Notes under the pieces: model-generated
Databases searched by the model: none
Told to the model about the DNA's origin: nothing
Seen by the model: only the letters and a program-made list of their open reading frames with translations
Translations under genes and position numbers: made by a program
In this document: positions 42,130-52,028 of the stretch, piece by piece
Position numbering within the stretch: position 1 is the first letter of the stretch
How the letters are laid out: each line of letters opens with the position of its first letter
NCBI RefSeq assembly: GCF_023150065.1
Contig: NZ_JAKLLN010000022.1
Coordinates: forward strand, 1 to 64,000
Direction: 5' to 3'
Length of the DNA stretch: 64,000 nucleotides
Source: Zoogloea sp.
GTDB taxonomy: Bacteria; Pseudomonadota; Gammaproteobacteria; Burkholderiales; Rhodocyclaceae

Positions 42130-43401
42130 TTGAACAGCATCCCCCTCTCCGCCCAGCTGGCAGTCCTCGTCACGCTGCTGGCCTTGTCCGGCTTCTTCTC
42201 CATGGCCGAGACATCCATGATGGCGGCGAACCGCTACCGTCTCCGCTCTGCCGCCAATCTCGGGTCACGCGGCGCGCGCCTGGCCCTGGAGCTTCTCGGC
42301 AAGACGGACAAGCTGCTCGGCATCATCCTGCTGTGCAACAACCTGGTGAACGCGGCCGCAGCCACCCTGGTGAGCGTCATCACCATCCAGCTCTTCGGCA
42401 GCGAGGAGTGGGTGCTCGGCGTCAGCACCCTGGTCGTCACCTTTCTCATCCTGGTGTTCTCCGAGATCACCCCGAAGGTCGTCGGTGCCAACCACGCCAA
42501 CCGGCTCGCCTGCATCGTCAGCTATCCCCTGTCGGCGCTGCTCAAGGGGCTGTACTTCGTTGTCTGGTTCGTCAATCTCTTCGTTGCCGGCCTGCTCAGG
42601 CTGCTCCGCCTGCGCTCCAACAACCCGGATGCACACAGCTTGTCCACCGAAGAGCTCCGCACCATGGTGCTGGAGTCCGGGGCCTTCATTCCACCCAAGC
42701 ACCGCAGCATCCTGCTCAATCTCTTTGAGCTCGAGGACATCACCGTCGAAGACGTGATGACGCCGCGCAACCAGATTGAAGCAGTCGACATTTCCGACCC
42801 CATCAACGTGATTCAGGGCCACCTGGCCACCTGCTACCACACCCGCCTGCCGGTCTTCGACGGCGAGATGAACGCAGTCATCGGCCTGCTTCATGTGCGC
42901 CGGATTCTCGCCCAGACGCTGGACCGCAGCCTGGAGAGCGCCGATATCCGGGACATGCTGACCAAGCCCTACTTCATTCCGGCCAGCACGCCGATCTATT
43001 CCCAGCTTCACTTCTTCCAGGAAAACCGCGAACGCCTCGGACTGGTGGTGGATGAATACGGCGAACTCCTGGGCCTGGTCACACTGGAAGACATCATCGA
43101 GGAACTCATCGGCAAGTTCACCACCAGCGCACCGGACTCCTCCGAGAAGCTGAGCTGGGACAAGAACAACAGCGTGATCGCCGACGGGAGCCAGCATCTG
43201 CGGGCTCTCAACCGCAAGCTCGGCCTCGACCTGCCCGTCGATGGCCCCAAGACCCTCAATGGTCTCGTACTGGAACACCTCCAGGACATCCCCGAATCGG
43301 GGGTCTCGGTAAAGATCGCCGGCGTGCCGATCGAAGTGGTCCAGGCCGAGGACCGACGCATCAAGACGGTTCGCATCTTCCGTCCCGCAGCGCCCCGATA
43401 A
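42130..43401 (+). CDS. corB: CNNM/CorC-family transporter protein (CorB/YfjD-like)
   Basis: A 423-residue protein: an N-terminal DUF21/CNNM membrane domain of about three to four spans (LSGFFSMAETSMMAANRYR, NNLVNAAAATLVSVIT, FSEITPKVVGANH), two CBS domains (about residues 205-325, VEDVMTPRNQIEAVD and VVDEYGELLGLVTLEDIIE) and a C-terminal CorC_HlyC domain. These proteins take part in Mg2+/Co2+ efflux. The start codon is TTG at 42130, with no strong ribosome site. Position after ypjD matches E. coli yfjD (CorB). Confidence 0.87.
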   Translation: MNSIPLSAQLAVLVTLLALSGFFSMAETSMMAANRYRLRSAANLGSRGARLALELLGKTDKLLGIILLCNNLVNAAAATLVSVITIQLFGSEEWVLGVSTLVVTFLILVFSEITPKVVGANHANRLACIVSYPLSALLKGLYFVVWFVNLFVAGLLRLLRLRSNNPDAHSLSTEELRTMVLESGAFIPPKHRSILLNLFELEDITVEDVMTPRNQIEAVDISDPINVIQGHLATCYHTRLPVFDGEMNAVIGLLHVRRILAQTLDRSLESADIRDMLTKPYFIPASTPIYSQLHFFQENRERLGLVVDEYGELLGLVTLEDIIEELIGKFTTSAPDSSEKLSWDKNNSVIADGSQHLRALNRKLGLDLPVDGPKTLNGLVLEHLQDIPESGVSVKIAGVPIEVVQAEDRRIKTVRIFRPAAPR

Positions 43402-43493
43402 CGCCACAGAGTGTTTCGCGGCTTTACAAGCCCTCCGCCTGACGGCATGATCCAGACGCATTTCAGGCCGACCTCTTCTATCCACGCTCCGGC

Positions 43494-45212
43494 ATGTCCT
43501 CTCCCTCCCAAGCCGCCCTGAGCGGTCTCGCCCGCGCTTTCGTCCAGCATGGCAGGCTCCTTGAGGCTGAGGCGCTCGCCTGTTCGTCGCCGTCGGCCAA
43601 TCCCAACGATTTCCTCGTCGAGGTCATCAACCGGGGGCTGATGAGCGCGTCCGACATCGCCCTCTTCGCCGCCGAGACCTTCGGTTCCCCCAGCCTCGAT
43701 CTGGCAGCCTTCGACACCGCCCACCTGCCCACCGACGCCATCGACCGCAAGCTGATGATCAAGCATCAGGTCGTGGCCCTGGGGCGTCGGGGCAACCGGC
43801 TCAGCCTGGCCTTGTCCGACCCGTCCAATCTGCGCATCCTCGACGAGATCCGCTTCCAGACAGGTCTTGCCGTCGACCCGGTGGTGGTCGAGGTTCCCAA
43901 GCTGATGGCCCTGGTCGAGCAGCTGTCCGAGTCCGCGGCAACCACACTGCAGGACCTGACCGGCGAAGAGTTCGACATGGACCTCCTCGGCCAGGAAAGC
44001 GGCGGAGAGCAGGCTGCCACCCCGGACGAGGGTGCATCGGAAGTGGACGACGCACCCGTGGTGCGTTTCATCCAGAAACTCCTGATCGATGCCATCAACG
44101 AAGGCGCATCGGACATCCACTTCGAACCCTACGAGAAGTACTACCGCATCCGCTTCCGTACCGACGGCATCCTGCGCGAGATCGCCCAGCCGCCGCTGGT
44201 ACTGAAGGAGAAGATCGCCGCCCGCATCAAGGTTATCTCGCGCCTCGACATTTCCGAGAAGCGCATCCCCCAGGACGGGCGGATGAAGCTGGTGCTGTCG
44301 AAAAACAAGGCCATCGACTTCCGCGTCTCCACGCTACCAACGCTGTATGGCGAGAAGATCGTGATGCGGATTCTCGACCCCTCATCGGCCATGCTCGGTG
44401 TCGATGCCCTGGGCTACGAGCCCGACCAACGGGCCGCACTGATGGATGCCGTACAACGCCCCTACGGCATGATTCTCGTCACCGGCCCCACAGGGAGCGG
44501 CAAGACGGTGTCCCTTTATACCTGCCTCAACATCCTCAACAAGCCGGGCGTGAACATCAGCACCGCGGAAGACCCGGCGGAAATCAATCTCCCGGGGATC
44601 AACCAGGTCAACGTCAATGAAAAAGCCGGCCTGACCTTCGCCTTTGCCCTGCGGGCCTTTCTCCGCCAGGATCCGGACGTCATCATGGTGGGTGAAATCC
44701 GCGACCTGGAAACCGCCGAGATCTCCGTCAAGGCAGCGCAGACCGGCCACCTCGTACTGTCCACCCTGCACACCAACGACGCCCCTTCAACACTCGAACG
44801 CCTCAAGAACATGGGCGTGGCGCCGTTTAACATCGCATCATCGGTCATCATGATCACCGCCCAGCGGCTCGCCCGCCGCCTGTGCTCGTGCAAGAAGCCC
44901 ACCGACATCCCGATCGAAGCCCTGATGTCGGCGGGATTCACCGAAAGCGACCTGGATGGCACCTGGCAGCCCTATGGTCCGGTGGGCTGCGAGCGGTGCA
45001 AGGGCAGTGGCTACAAGGGACGCCTAGGCATTTACCAGGTGATGCCGATCTCCGAAGAGATCGCACGTATAATCATGACGAACGGCAACTCGATGGACAT
45101 CGCCGCCCAGGCCCAGCTCGAAGGCGTCCGTGACCTTCGCCAGTCCGGTCTGCTCAAGGTGAAGCAGGGGATCACCTCCCTGACCGAAGTCCTCGCCTGC
45201 ACCAACGAGTGA
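43494..45212 (+). CDS. pilB: Type IV pilus extension ATPase PilB
   Basis: A 572-residue secretion-type hexameric ATPase. N-terminal GSPII_E-N domain, then Walker A GPTGSGKTVSLYT (about residue 333), the Asp box GVNISTAEDPAE, Walker B VIMVGEIRDLETAE and the His box STLHTNDAPSTLERL. The zinc-binding tetracysteine is intact: CSCKK and then CERCKGSGYKG. It powers pilin polymerisation. pilB, pilC and pilD follow each other with 22-bp gaps; no pilin gene is in the cluster. Confidence 0.96.
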   Translation: MSSPSQAALSGLARAFVQHGRLLEAEALACSSPSANPNDFLVEVINRGLMSASDIALFAAETFGSPSLDLAAFDTAHLPTDAIDRKLMIKHQVVALGRRGNRLSLALSDPSNLRILDEIRFQTGLAVDPVVVEVPKLMALVEQLSESAATTLQDLTGEEFDMDLLGQESGGEQAATPDEGASEVDDAPVVRFIQKLLIDAINEGASDIHFEPYEKYYRIRFRTDGILREIAQPPLVLKEKIAARIKVISRLDISEKRIPQDGRMKLVLSKNKAIDFRVSTLPTLYGEKIVMRILDPSSAMLGVDALGYEPDQRAALMDAVQRPYGMILVTGPTGSGKTVSLYTCLNILNKPGVNISTAEDPAEINLPGINQVNVNEKAGLTFAFALRAFLRQDPDVIMVGEIRDLETAEISVKAAQTGHLVLSTLHTNDAPSTLERLKNMGVAPFNIASSVIMITAQRLARRLCSCKKPTDIPIEALMSAGFTESDLDGTWQPYGPVGCERCKGSGYKGRLGIYQVMPISEEIARIIMTNGNSMDIAAQAQLEGVRDLRQSGLLKVKQGITSLTEVLACTNE

Positions 45213-45234
45213 TTGCTTCACGCGGAAACAACTG

Positions 45235-46479
45235 ATGGCCACAGCATCCAACAAGAAAGCCCCGTCCCGCAGCGCCAACACGGCGCGCGAATACATGTTC
45301 GTCTGGGAAGGCAAGGACAAGACCGGCAAGATCATCCGCGGCGAAATGCGCGCAGCAACAGAGACCGTCGTCCAGACAGTACTGCGCCGCCAGGGCATCC
45401 TGACCCAGAAGATCCGCAAGCAGACTTTCTCCCGCGGGCGCAAGATCACCGACAAGGACATCGCGCTGTTCACCCGCCAGCTGTCCACCATGATGCGTGC
45501 CGGCGTCCCGTTGCTGCAGTCCTTCGACATTGCCATCAAGGGCTGCGGCAATCCCTCGCTTGCCCGTCTCCTCAACGACGTGCGGGCCAACGTGGAAACC
45601 GGCAGCAGCCTCTCCCAGGCTTTCCGGCGCCATCCGGTGCATTTCGATGCCCTCTTCTGCAACCTGGTAGCGGCCGGTGAACAGGCCGGCATCCTCGACT
45701 CTCTGCTCGACCGCCTGGCGACCTATAAGGAAAAGATCATTGCCATCAAGGGCAAGATCAAGTCGGCCATGTTCTACCCCGTCGCAGTCGTGGTCGTGGC
45801 GGCCTTGGTGGTGTCGGTGATGATGCTGTTCGTGGTACCTGAATTCAAGAAGGTTTTCTCCAGCTTCGGTGCAGAACTACCGGCGCCGACACTGTTTGTC
45901 ATCGCCATTTCCGACTTCTTCGTCGCCTACTGGTATCTGGCGTTCGGAATCATCGCCGGTACGGTGATCGGGGTCGGGTATTCCTACAGGCGATCAACAG
46001 CCATGCAGGCAACGGTCGATAGGATGATCCTGCAATTCCCCGTTATCGGCGAAGTTATCCGCAAGGCCACCATCGCCCGCTGGACACGTACCCTCTCCAC
46101 CATGTTCGCGGCGGGTGTGCCGCTAGTTGAGGCTCTCGACTCGGTAGGGGGGGCAGCAGGCAACGTAGTTTATAAAAACGCAACGAGACAGATCCAGGCC
46201 GATGTCAGTACCGGCACCAGCCTAACCGTTTCCATGCAAAACGCGTTGGTCTTCCCGACCATGGTCGTGCAGATGGTGTCCATCGGTGAAGAGTCCGGCC
46301 AACTCGACTCCATGCTCAGCAAGGTCGCCGACTTCTTCGAACAGGAAGTGGACGACGCTGTCGCCGGCCTGAGCCAGCTGCTGGAGCCCATCATCATGGT
46401 CTTCCTGGGGGTGGTGATCGGCGGTCTGGTGGTTGCCATGTACCTCCCCATCTTCAAGCTCGGCGCCGTCGTCGGCTGA
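45235..46479 (+). CDS. pilC: Type IV pilus inner-membrane platform protein PilC
   Basis: A 414-residue GspF/PilC protein. It has two GspF domains, each with FTRQLSTMMRAGVPLLQS- and WTRTLSTMFAAGVPLVEA-type helices, and three to four membrane spans (FYPVAVVVVAALVVSVMM, WYLAFGIIAGTVIGVGY and the C-terminal IIMVFLGVVIGGLVVAM). It links the ATPases PilB/PilT to the growing pilus. Spacing argues for one pilBCD transcript. Confidence 0.96.
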   Translation: MATASNKKAPSRSANTAREYMFVWEGKDKTGKIIRGEMRAATETVVQTVLRRQGILTQKIRKQTFSRGRKITDKDIALFTRQLSTMMRAGVPLLQSFDIAIKGCGNPSLARLLNDVRANVETGSSLSQAFRRHPVHFDALFCNLVAAGEQAGILDSLLDRLATYKEKIIAIKGKIKSAMFYPVAVVVVAALVVSVMMLFVVPEFKKVFSSFGAELPAPTLFVIAISDFFVAYWYLAFGIIAGTVIGVGYSYRRSTAMQATVDRMILQFPVIGEVIRKATIARWTRTLSTMFAAGVPLVEALDSVGGAAGNVVYKNATRQIQADVSTGTSLTVSMQNALVFPTMVVQMVSIGEESGQLDSMLSKVADFFEQEVDDAVAGLSQLLEPIIMVFLGVVIGGLVVAMYLPIFKLGAVVG

Positions 46480-46501
46480 CAAACCTCTGCCCCCCTGCCC
46501 G

Positions 46502-47353
46502 ATGGAAGCATTCAAGGACCCTCTCGTATTCGCGATCGGCTGCACGCTGCTCGGCCTGTTCGTGGGCAGTTTTCTCAATGTGGTGATCCATCGCCTGCCG
46601 CTGATGATGGAGCGGGACTGGCAGGCCGAGGCTGCAGCCCTGCGCGGCGAGGAGCCGGACGCCCAGGCGCCACGCTTCAATCTGGCCACACCGGGCTCAC
46701 GCTGCCCCCACTGCGGCCACCCCATCGGCGCCCTCGAGAATCTGCCCATCCTGAGCTACGCGCTGCAGCGGGGACGCTGTCGTCACTGCAGCGGCCCGAT
46801 CAGCATCCGCTATCCACTCATCGAGATCCTCTGTGCCGCGCTGTCCGGCTTTACCGCATGGCACTTTGGTTTCGGCCTGGCTGGCGCGGCGGCCCTGATC
46901 TTCCTGTGGGCCCTCATCGCCCTGTGCTTCATCGACCTGGACACCCAGTTGCTACCGGACAGCATCACCCTGCCCTTGCTGTGGGCCGGGCTGCTGTTCA
47001 ATCTTTCCGGCACCTTCACCGACATTTCCAGTGCCGTGGCCGGTGCCGCAGCCGGATATCTCACCCTGTGGTCGGTTTTCTGGCTGTTCAAGCTCACCAC
47101 CGGCAAGGAAGGCATGGGCTATGGCGACTTCAAGCTGCTGGCCGCGGTCGGCGCCTGGCTGGGCTGGCAGGTCCTGCCCCTGACCATCCTGCTCTCGTCG
47201 CTGGTCGGCGCCGTTGTCGGCATTGCGCTGATCGTTTTCCGTCGCCATGGACGCGAGACCCCCATCCCTTTCGGCCCCTACCTTGCCGCCGCCGGGCTGC
47301 TCGCCCTCTACTGGGGGCCCTCCCTGACCGAGGCCTACCTGGGCATGCTCTGA
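46502..47353 (+). CDS. pilD: Prepilin peptidase / N-methyltransferase PilD
   Basis: A 283-residue, eight-span aspartyl protease. The cytoplasmic loop has the paired cysteines CPHCGHP and CRHCSGP, required for methylation. The catalytic aspartates are in CFIDLDTQLLPD and GMGYGDFKLL (GxGD type). It cleaves and N-methylates type IV prepilins and type II pseudopilins. The chosen ATG (46502) starts MEAFKDPLVFAI, just before the first span. coaE, often next in related genomes, does not follow; fmdB does. Confidence 0.95.
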   Translation: MEAFKDPLVFAIGCTLLGLFVGSFLNVVIHRLPLMMERDWQAEAAALRGEEPDAQAPRFNLATPGSRCPHCGHPIGALENLPILSYALQRGRCRHCSGPISIRYPLIEILCAALSGFTAWHFGFGLAGAAALIFLWALIALCFIDLDTQLLPDSITLPLLWAGLLFNLSGTFTDISSAVAGAAAGYLTLWSVFWLFKLTTGKEGMGYGDFKLLAAVGAWLGWQVLPLTILLSSLVGAVVGIALIVFRRHGRETPIPFGPYLAAAGLLALYWGPSLTEAYLGML

Positions 47354-47464
47354 CCCACTGCGCTTGAAACACCGGCTTCCGCCCCCATCTCCGCGGAAGA
47401 GGGTCTGTTTCGCCCGATGTTGCGATGCGCTAAACTTCGTCCCATTGACTTCCCGGAGCTCGTC

Positions 47465-47731
47465 ATGCCCATCTACGAGTATCGTTGCGCCGCCTGCGGC
47501 CACCAAAAAGACCATCTTCAGAAAATGAGCGATCCCGCGCTCACCACCTGTCCCGCCTGTGGCGCCGAGAGCTACGCCAAGCAGCTGTCCGCCGCCGGCT
47601 TCCAGCTCAAGGGCAGCGGCTGGTACGCCACCGACTTCAAGGGTGGCAGCAGTGCCAGCCCTCGCTCCGAACCCGCCAAGGCCGAAGCGCCTGCCGCCAC
47701 CCCCTGTGGCGGCAGCTGTGCGTGCCACTGA
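47465..47731 (+). CDS. FmdB-family zinc-ribbon protein
   Basis: An 88-residue protein with the N-terminal FmdB zinc ribbon MPIYEYRCAACGH ... TTCPACGAES (two CxxC pairs). The tail is Ser/Ala/Pro-rich and ends GGSCACH with two more cysteines. Function of the family is unknown, though it is proposed to regulate transcription. fmdB-DUF502-aspS is a conserved order in betaproteobacteria. Confidence 0.9.
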   Translation: MPIYEYRCAACGHQKDHLQKMSDPALTTCPACGAESYAKQLSAAGFQLKGSGWYATDFKGGSSASPRSEPAKAEAPAATPCGGSCACH

Positions 47732-47756
47732 GGGCGACGCGCGCGTAATCGGCTGA

Positions 47757-48392
47757 ATGAAAAAATATTTCGTAACCGGACTGCTGATCTGGATTCCGCT
47801 GGTCATCACCTTCGTGGTGCTGGCCTGGATCGTCAATACCCTTGATCAGATCCTGCTCCTCGTCCCGGCCACAGTCCGGCCGGAAGCCTTCTTCGGTTTC
47901 CACGTCCCCGGAATCGGCGTCCTTGTCTCCTTGGTACTGATCCTGATCACCGGTCTGGCTGCCGCCAACTTCGTCGGCCAGCGCATGGTCCGCTTCTGGG
48001 AGAGCCTGCTGTCGCGCATCCCGGTGGTCAAGTCGATCTACTACAGCGTCAAGCAAGTCTCAGACACCCTGCTGTCCAGCAACGGCCAGGCCTTTCGCAA
48101 AGCGCTTCTGATCCAGTACCCGCGGGAAGGCATGTGGACCATCGGCTTCCAGACCGGCACGCCGGGTGGCGATGCAGCACATCACCTGGGCAGCGATTTC
48201 GTCAGCGTCTATGTGCCCACCACGCCGAACCCCACCTCGGGCTTCTTTCTGATGCTGCCCCGCAAGGACGCCATCGAACTCGACATGAGCGTCGATGAAG
48301 CCCTCAAGTACATCATCTCCATGGGCGTCGTGGCCCCCCCGCCCCACCGGACAACGGCGCCCCGGCCCGCTGCAGCCCTTCTGAATCAATAA
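47757..48392 (+). CDS. DUF502 family membrane protein
   Basis: A 211-residue protein with two N-terminal membrane spans ([20 protein letters not shown] and [20 protein letters not shown]) and the DUF502 hallmark [20 protein letters not shown], followed by a soluble beta-rich domain containing [16 protein letters not shown]. Function unknown; the family is widely conserved in proteobacteria. It sits 25 bp after fmdB and shares its direction with aspS. Confidence 0.9.
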   Translation: MKKYFVTGLLIWIPLVITFVVLAWIVNTLDQILLLVPATVRPEAFFGFHVPGIGVLVSLVLILITGLAAANFVGQRMVRFWESLLSRIPVVKSIYYSVKQVSDTLLSSNGQAFRKALLIQYPREGMWTIGFQTGTPGGDAAHHLGSDFVSVYVPTTPNPTSGFFLMLPRKDAIELDMSVDEALKYIISMGVVAPPPHRTTAPRPAAALLNQ

Positions 48393-48426
48393 ACGCGGTT
48401 GTTTCCGGCCGCGTTCCGTTTTTTCC
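48392..48426 (+). terminator. Hairpin terminator between DUF502 gene and aspS
   Basis: AACGCGG/CCGCGTT stem, then CCGTTTTTTCC. It starts at the DUF502 stop codon and ends about 20 bases before the aspS start, so aspS may depend on read-through or on a promoter within the upstream gene. Confidence 0.65.
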
Positions 48427-48444
48427 AGGAATAAAGACCCCACC

Positions 48445-50235
48445 ATGCGAACTCAATACTGCGGCCTTGTCTCTGCCGCCTATCTCGACCAGATCGTCAC
48501 CCTGTGCGGCTGGGTCCATCGTCGGCGCGACCACGGTGGCGTGATCTTCATCGACCTGCGTGACCGGGAAGGCCTGGTCCAGGTGGTCTGCGATCCCGAC
48601 CGTGCCGACATGTTCCACGTGGCCGAGACCATCCGCAGCGAGTTCGTGCTGAAGATCACCGGCAAGGTGCGCCGCCGCCCGGCCGGCACCGAAAACGCCA
48701 ACCTGGTGTCCGGCGAGATCGAAATCCTGTGTCACGACATCGAGGTGCTCAACACCTCCGCCACGCCCCCGTTCCAGCTCGACGAGGAAAACCTCTCCGA
48801 GACCACCCGCCTGACCCACCGGGTCATCGACCTGCGTCGTCCGCAGATGCAGAAGAACATGATCCTGCGCTACCGCACGGCCATGGCCTTTCGCCGCTTC
48901 CTCGACGCCCAGGGCTTCATCGACATCGAGACCCCGATGCTCACCAAGAGCACCCCGGAAGGCGCCCGCGACTACCTGGTGCCGTCCCGCGTGCATGACG
49001 GCCAGTTCTTCGCCCTGCCCCAGTCGCCCCAGCTCTTCAAGCAGATGCTGATGGTGGCCGGCTACGACCGTTACTACCAGATCGTCAAATGCTTCCGCGA
49101 CGAAGACCTGCGCGCCGACCGCCAGCCGGAATTCACCCAGGTCGATATCGAAACCTCTTTCCTGACCGAAGACCAGATCACGGCCATGATGGAGGAGATG
49201 ATCCGCACGATCTTCAAGGAAGTGCTGTCCGTCGAGCTGCCCAACCCCTTCCCGCGCATGAGCTACGGCGAGGCCATGGACCGCTTCGGCTCCGACAAGC
49301 CCGACCTGCGTGTCACCCTCGAACTCACCGACGTCACCGACGCGGTCAAGGACGTGGCCTTCAAGGTCTTCAGCGGCCCCGCCACTTCCGGCGGCCGGGT
49401 GGCCGCGATGCGTGTCCCGGGTGGAGCCACCTTGTCCCGCGGCGAGATCGACGAATACACCAAGTTCGTGGGTATCTACGGCGCCCGGGGCCTGGCCTAC
49501 ATCAAGGTCAACGACGTCACCCAGGTCAACGAGACCGGTCTGCAGTCGCCCATCGTCAAGAACCTCAACGAAGCCGCCCTCTCCACCATCCTCGAGCGCA
49601 CCGGCGCCCAGTCGGGCGACCTGATCTTCTTTGGTGCCGACAAGACCAAGGTGGTCAATGACGCCCTCGGTGCCCTGCGCATCAAGCTCGGCCACGAGAA
49701 GGGCTTCGTCAACGGCAAGGCCTGGGAACCCCTGTGGGTCGTGGACTTCCCGATGTTCGAATACGACGAGGAAGACAAACGCTGGACGGCCTGTCACCAC
49801 CCCTTCACCAGCCCCAAGGACGAGCACCTGGAGCTGCTCACCAGCGACCCCGGCAAGTGCCTGGCCAAGGCCTACGACCTGGCCCTCAACGGCTGGGAAA
49901 TCGGCGGCGGCTCGGTGCGTATCCACCGTGCCGAGGTCCAGGAGAAGGTCTTCACGGCCCTCAACATCGGTCCGGACGAACAGCGTGCCAAGTTCGGCTT
50001 CCTGCTCGACGCCCTCCGCTACGGTGCGCCCCCCCACGGTGGCCTGGCCTTTGGTCTCGACCGCATCGTCACCATGATGACCGGCGCCGAGTCCATCCGT
50101 GACGTGATCGCCTTCCCCAAGACCCAGCGCGCCCAGTGCCTGCTCACCGACGCCCCGTCGCCGGTGGATGAAAAGCAGCTCCGTGAGCTGCACATCCGTC
50201 TGCGTCAGAAGGCAACGGAGACCCCGGCCGGCTGA
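48445..50235 (+). CDS. aspS: Aspartyl-tRNA synthetase AspS
   Basis: A 596-residue class II synthetase (E. coli 590). The N-terminal OB-fold anticodon domain includes [21 protein letters not shown]; motif 2 is [16 protein letters not shown]; the bacterial GAD insertion domain lies near residues 290-420; motif 3 is [14 protein letters not shown]. It charges tRNA-Asp; many betaproteobacterial AspRS also charge tRNA-Asn when GatCAB is present, which cannot be judged here. Followed by a strong terminator. Confidence 0.97.
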   Translation: MRTQYCGLVSAAYLDQIVTLCGWVHRRRDHGGVIFIDLRDREGLVQVVCDPDRADMFHVAETIRSEFVLKITGKVRRRPAGTENANLVSGEIEILCHDIEVLNTSATPPFQLDEENLSETTRLTHRVIDLRRPQMQKNMILRYRTAMAFRRFLDAQGFIDIETPMLTKSTPEGARDYLVPSRVHDGQFFALPQSPQLFKQMLMVAGYDRYYQIVKCFRDEDLRADRQPEFTQVDIETSFLTEDQITAMMEEMIRTIFKEVLSVELPNPFPRMSYGEAMDRFGSDKPDLRVTLELTDVTDAVKDVAFKVFSGPATSGGRVAAMRVPGGATLSRGEIDEYTKFVGIYGARGLAYIKVNDVTQVNETGLQSPIVKNLNEAALSTILERTGAQSGDLIFFGADKTKVVNDALGALRIKLGHEKGFVNGKAWEPLWVVDFPMFEYDEEDKRWTACHHPFTSPKDEHLELLTSDPGKCLAKAYDLALNGWEIGGGSVRIHRAEVQEKVFTALNIGPDEQRAKFGFLLDALRYGAPPHGGLAFGLDRIVTMMTGAESIRDVIAFPKTQRAQCLLTDAPSPVDEKQLRELHIRLRQKATETPAG

Positions 50236-50257
50236 CCCTCCCGGATCTGCGCACCCA

Positions 50258-50292
50258 GGGCGAACGGCCAGGCCGTTCGCCCTTTTTCTTTT
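50258..50292 (+). terminator. Strong rho-independent terminator after aspS
   Basis: GGGCGAACGG/CCGTTCGCCC with a short loop, followed by TTTTTCTTTT. It isolates aspS from the REC-TPR gene. Confidence 0.9.
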
Positions 50293-50364
50293 ACGCCGCC
50301 CCTCAAGATTGCCGCCACCGCGCCGTTTGCCTGAGTGTTCCCGTGCTTACTCGCCCCGCTACCC

Positions 50365-51981
50365 GTGATTGATCTCGACACCACCTCCGCCCTCATCGTC
50401 GAAGCCAATCCGTCGATGCGGACGCAGCTTCGCAACATGCTCAACATGAGCGGGATCAGCAAGGTCCAGTTTGCCGTGACCGCCGGCGTGGCGGTCCGCA
50501 AGCTGCGCGACAACCGCTTCGACCTGATCCTCTGCGAGTACCACATCGGCGACGGCCAGGACGGCCAGCACCTTCTTGAAGATCTGCGCCACAACAGCAT
50601 CATTCCCCTGGCAACCCTGTTCATCATGGTCACCGGCGAACGCCAGTACGAACGTGTCGTCAGTGCCGCCGAACTGGCCCCCAATGACTACATCCTCAAG
50701 CCCTTCGCTGCCGATACCCTGCACGATCGCATCGAGCGCGCCCTCGACAAGCGTGAAGCCTTTCTCCCCATCTATCGCCTGATCGAACTGGGCAATGTTC
50801 CCGACGCCATTGCCAGCTGCAGCAAGGCCCAGGAGGCCCACCCCCAGTGGGCCACCGATTTCATGCGCCTGCGCGCCGAGCTGCACATCGCCAGCGGCAA
50901 TGCCGACGAAGCCCTCCATCTCTACGAGAAGATTCTCGAAAGCCGCAGCATTCCCTGGGCCCGCCTGGGCCTGGCCAAGGCCCTGTTCATGCAGAGACGC
51001 TACGCCGAAGCAGAGGAAACCCTGCAGTCCCTGGTGAATGAGAACGAGCTCTTCGTGGACGCCTACGACTGGCTGTCGCGCACCCGCGAAGCCGCCGGAG
51101 AGCTCGAATCCGCGCGCAGCATCCTGCTCAACGCAACCATCCTCTCCCCCCACCGGGTCGGACGACTGCGCCGGCTGGGCGAGCTGTCCATCGAGACCGG
51201 CGATCACGAAGGCGCCGAAAAAGTCCTTTCCGAGGTGGTGCGCAAAGGCAAATACTCCGACTTTCGTGACCCTGAAGACCACGTGCGCCTGCTCCAGGCC
51301 CAGCTCGGCAAAGGGGACACGACGCAGGCCGAGGCCACCATCCGTGACCTGGAACGCTCCATGGCCGGCCTCGCCAAGACCCGCTCATGCACCAACCTGT
51401 CGAGCGCCCTGCTGCACGTCAAGAAGGGCGATACCGAGAAGGCCGGCGAAGCCATCAAGGCCCTGTTTTCCGACCAGGACCATGCTCAGCCCCTGTCCCT
51501 GAAGCTCAAGAGTGAACTCGCCCGGGCCTGCTTTGCAACCAATCTCGACAACCACGGTGCCGAGGTCATCCTCGACATCATGCGCAACGCCCCCGATGCA
51601 CGCACCCTGGCCGGTACCCAGTCACTCCTGAAGGAAGCCGGCAAGGCCGAACTCGGTGAACAACTGGTCAAGCAGATGGACTCCGAGGTCAAGGACCTCG
51701 TGGCCGAAGGCGCCCGCAAGGCCCAGGACGGCGACTACGAGGGCGCCGTGCAGTTCATGCTCAGCGCCGTCCGCAAGATGCCCGGCAACGTGCACGTGCT
51801 GTTCAACGCCACCCTCGCCCTGCTCAAATACATCGAGAGCTGCGGCTGGAACGAGCGTTTTGCCGCCCAGGCCCGTGACCTGATGGAACGGGCCCGCAAG
51901 CAGGATCCCGGCAATGCCCGCCTGCCGGCCCTGACCGCCTTCTACTACACCCTCCTCAAGAAGTACGGGATTCAGCCCTGA
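50365..51981 (+). CDS. Pseudo-receiver (REC) domain protein with TPR repeats
   Basis: About 538 residues. Residues 1-125 form a CheY-like receiver fold ending in the usual NDYILKPF (conserved Lys) with the conserved Thr in MVTGER. However, the phospho-acceptor Asp is replaced by Glu (LILCEYHIGDGQDG, residue 58) and the metal-binding acidic pair is Glu-Ala (ALIVEANPSMR). Residues about 130-530 are tetratricopeptide-like helices (ADEALHLYEKILE, YAEAEETLQSLVNE, DHEGAEKVLSEVVR). It looks like a constitutively set or non-phosphorylated scaffold. No output or DNA-binding domain is seen. The start is one of two GTG codons (50335 or 50365). It has no kinase partner nearby. Confidence 0.82.
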   Translation: MIDLDTTSALIVEANPSMRTQLRNMLNMSGISKVQFAVTAGVAVRKLRDNRFDLILCEYHIGDGQDGQHLLEDLRHNSIIPLATLFIMVTGERQYERVVSAAELAPNDYILKPFAADTLHDRIERALDKREAFLPIYRLIELGNVPDAIASCSKAQEAHPQWATDFMRLRAELHIASGNADEALHLYEKILESRSIPWARLGLAKALFMQRRYAEAEETLQSLVNENELFVDAYDWLSRTREAAGELESARSILLNATILSPHRVGRLRRLGELSIETGDHEGAEKVLSEVVRKGKYSDFRDPEDHVRLLQAQLGKGDTTQAEATIRDLERSMAGLAKTRSCTNLSSALLHVKKGDTEKAGEAIKALFSDQDHAQPLSLKLKSELARACFATNLDNHGAEVILDIMRNAPDARTLAGTQSLLKEAGKAELGEQLVKQMDSEVKDLVAEGARKAQDGDYEGAVQFMLSAVRKMPGNVHVLFNATLALLKYIESCGWNERFAAQARDLMERARKQDPGNARLPALTAFYYTLLKKYGIQP

Positions 51982-52028
51982 GGGGCAGACTGCTAAACTG
52001 GCGAGCGTTGCCTTCACCCCGCGTCGCC

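Noticed and set aside
48313-50193. A 626-codon open frame opposite aspS
   Set aside because: It is antisense to a textbook aspartyl-tRNA synthetase and has the composition bias of shadow frames.
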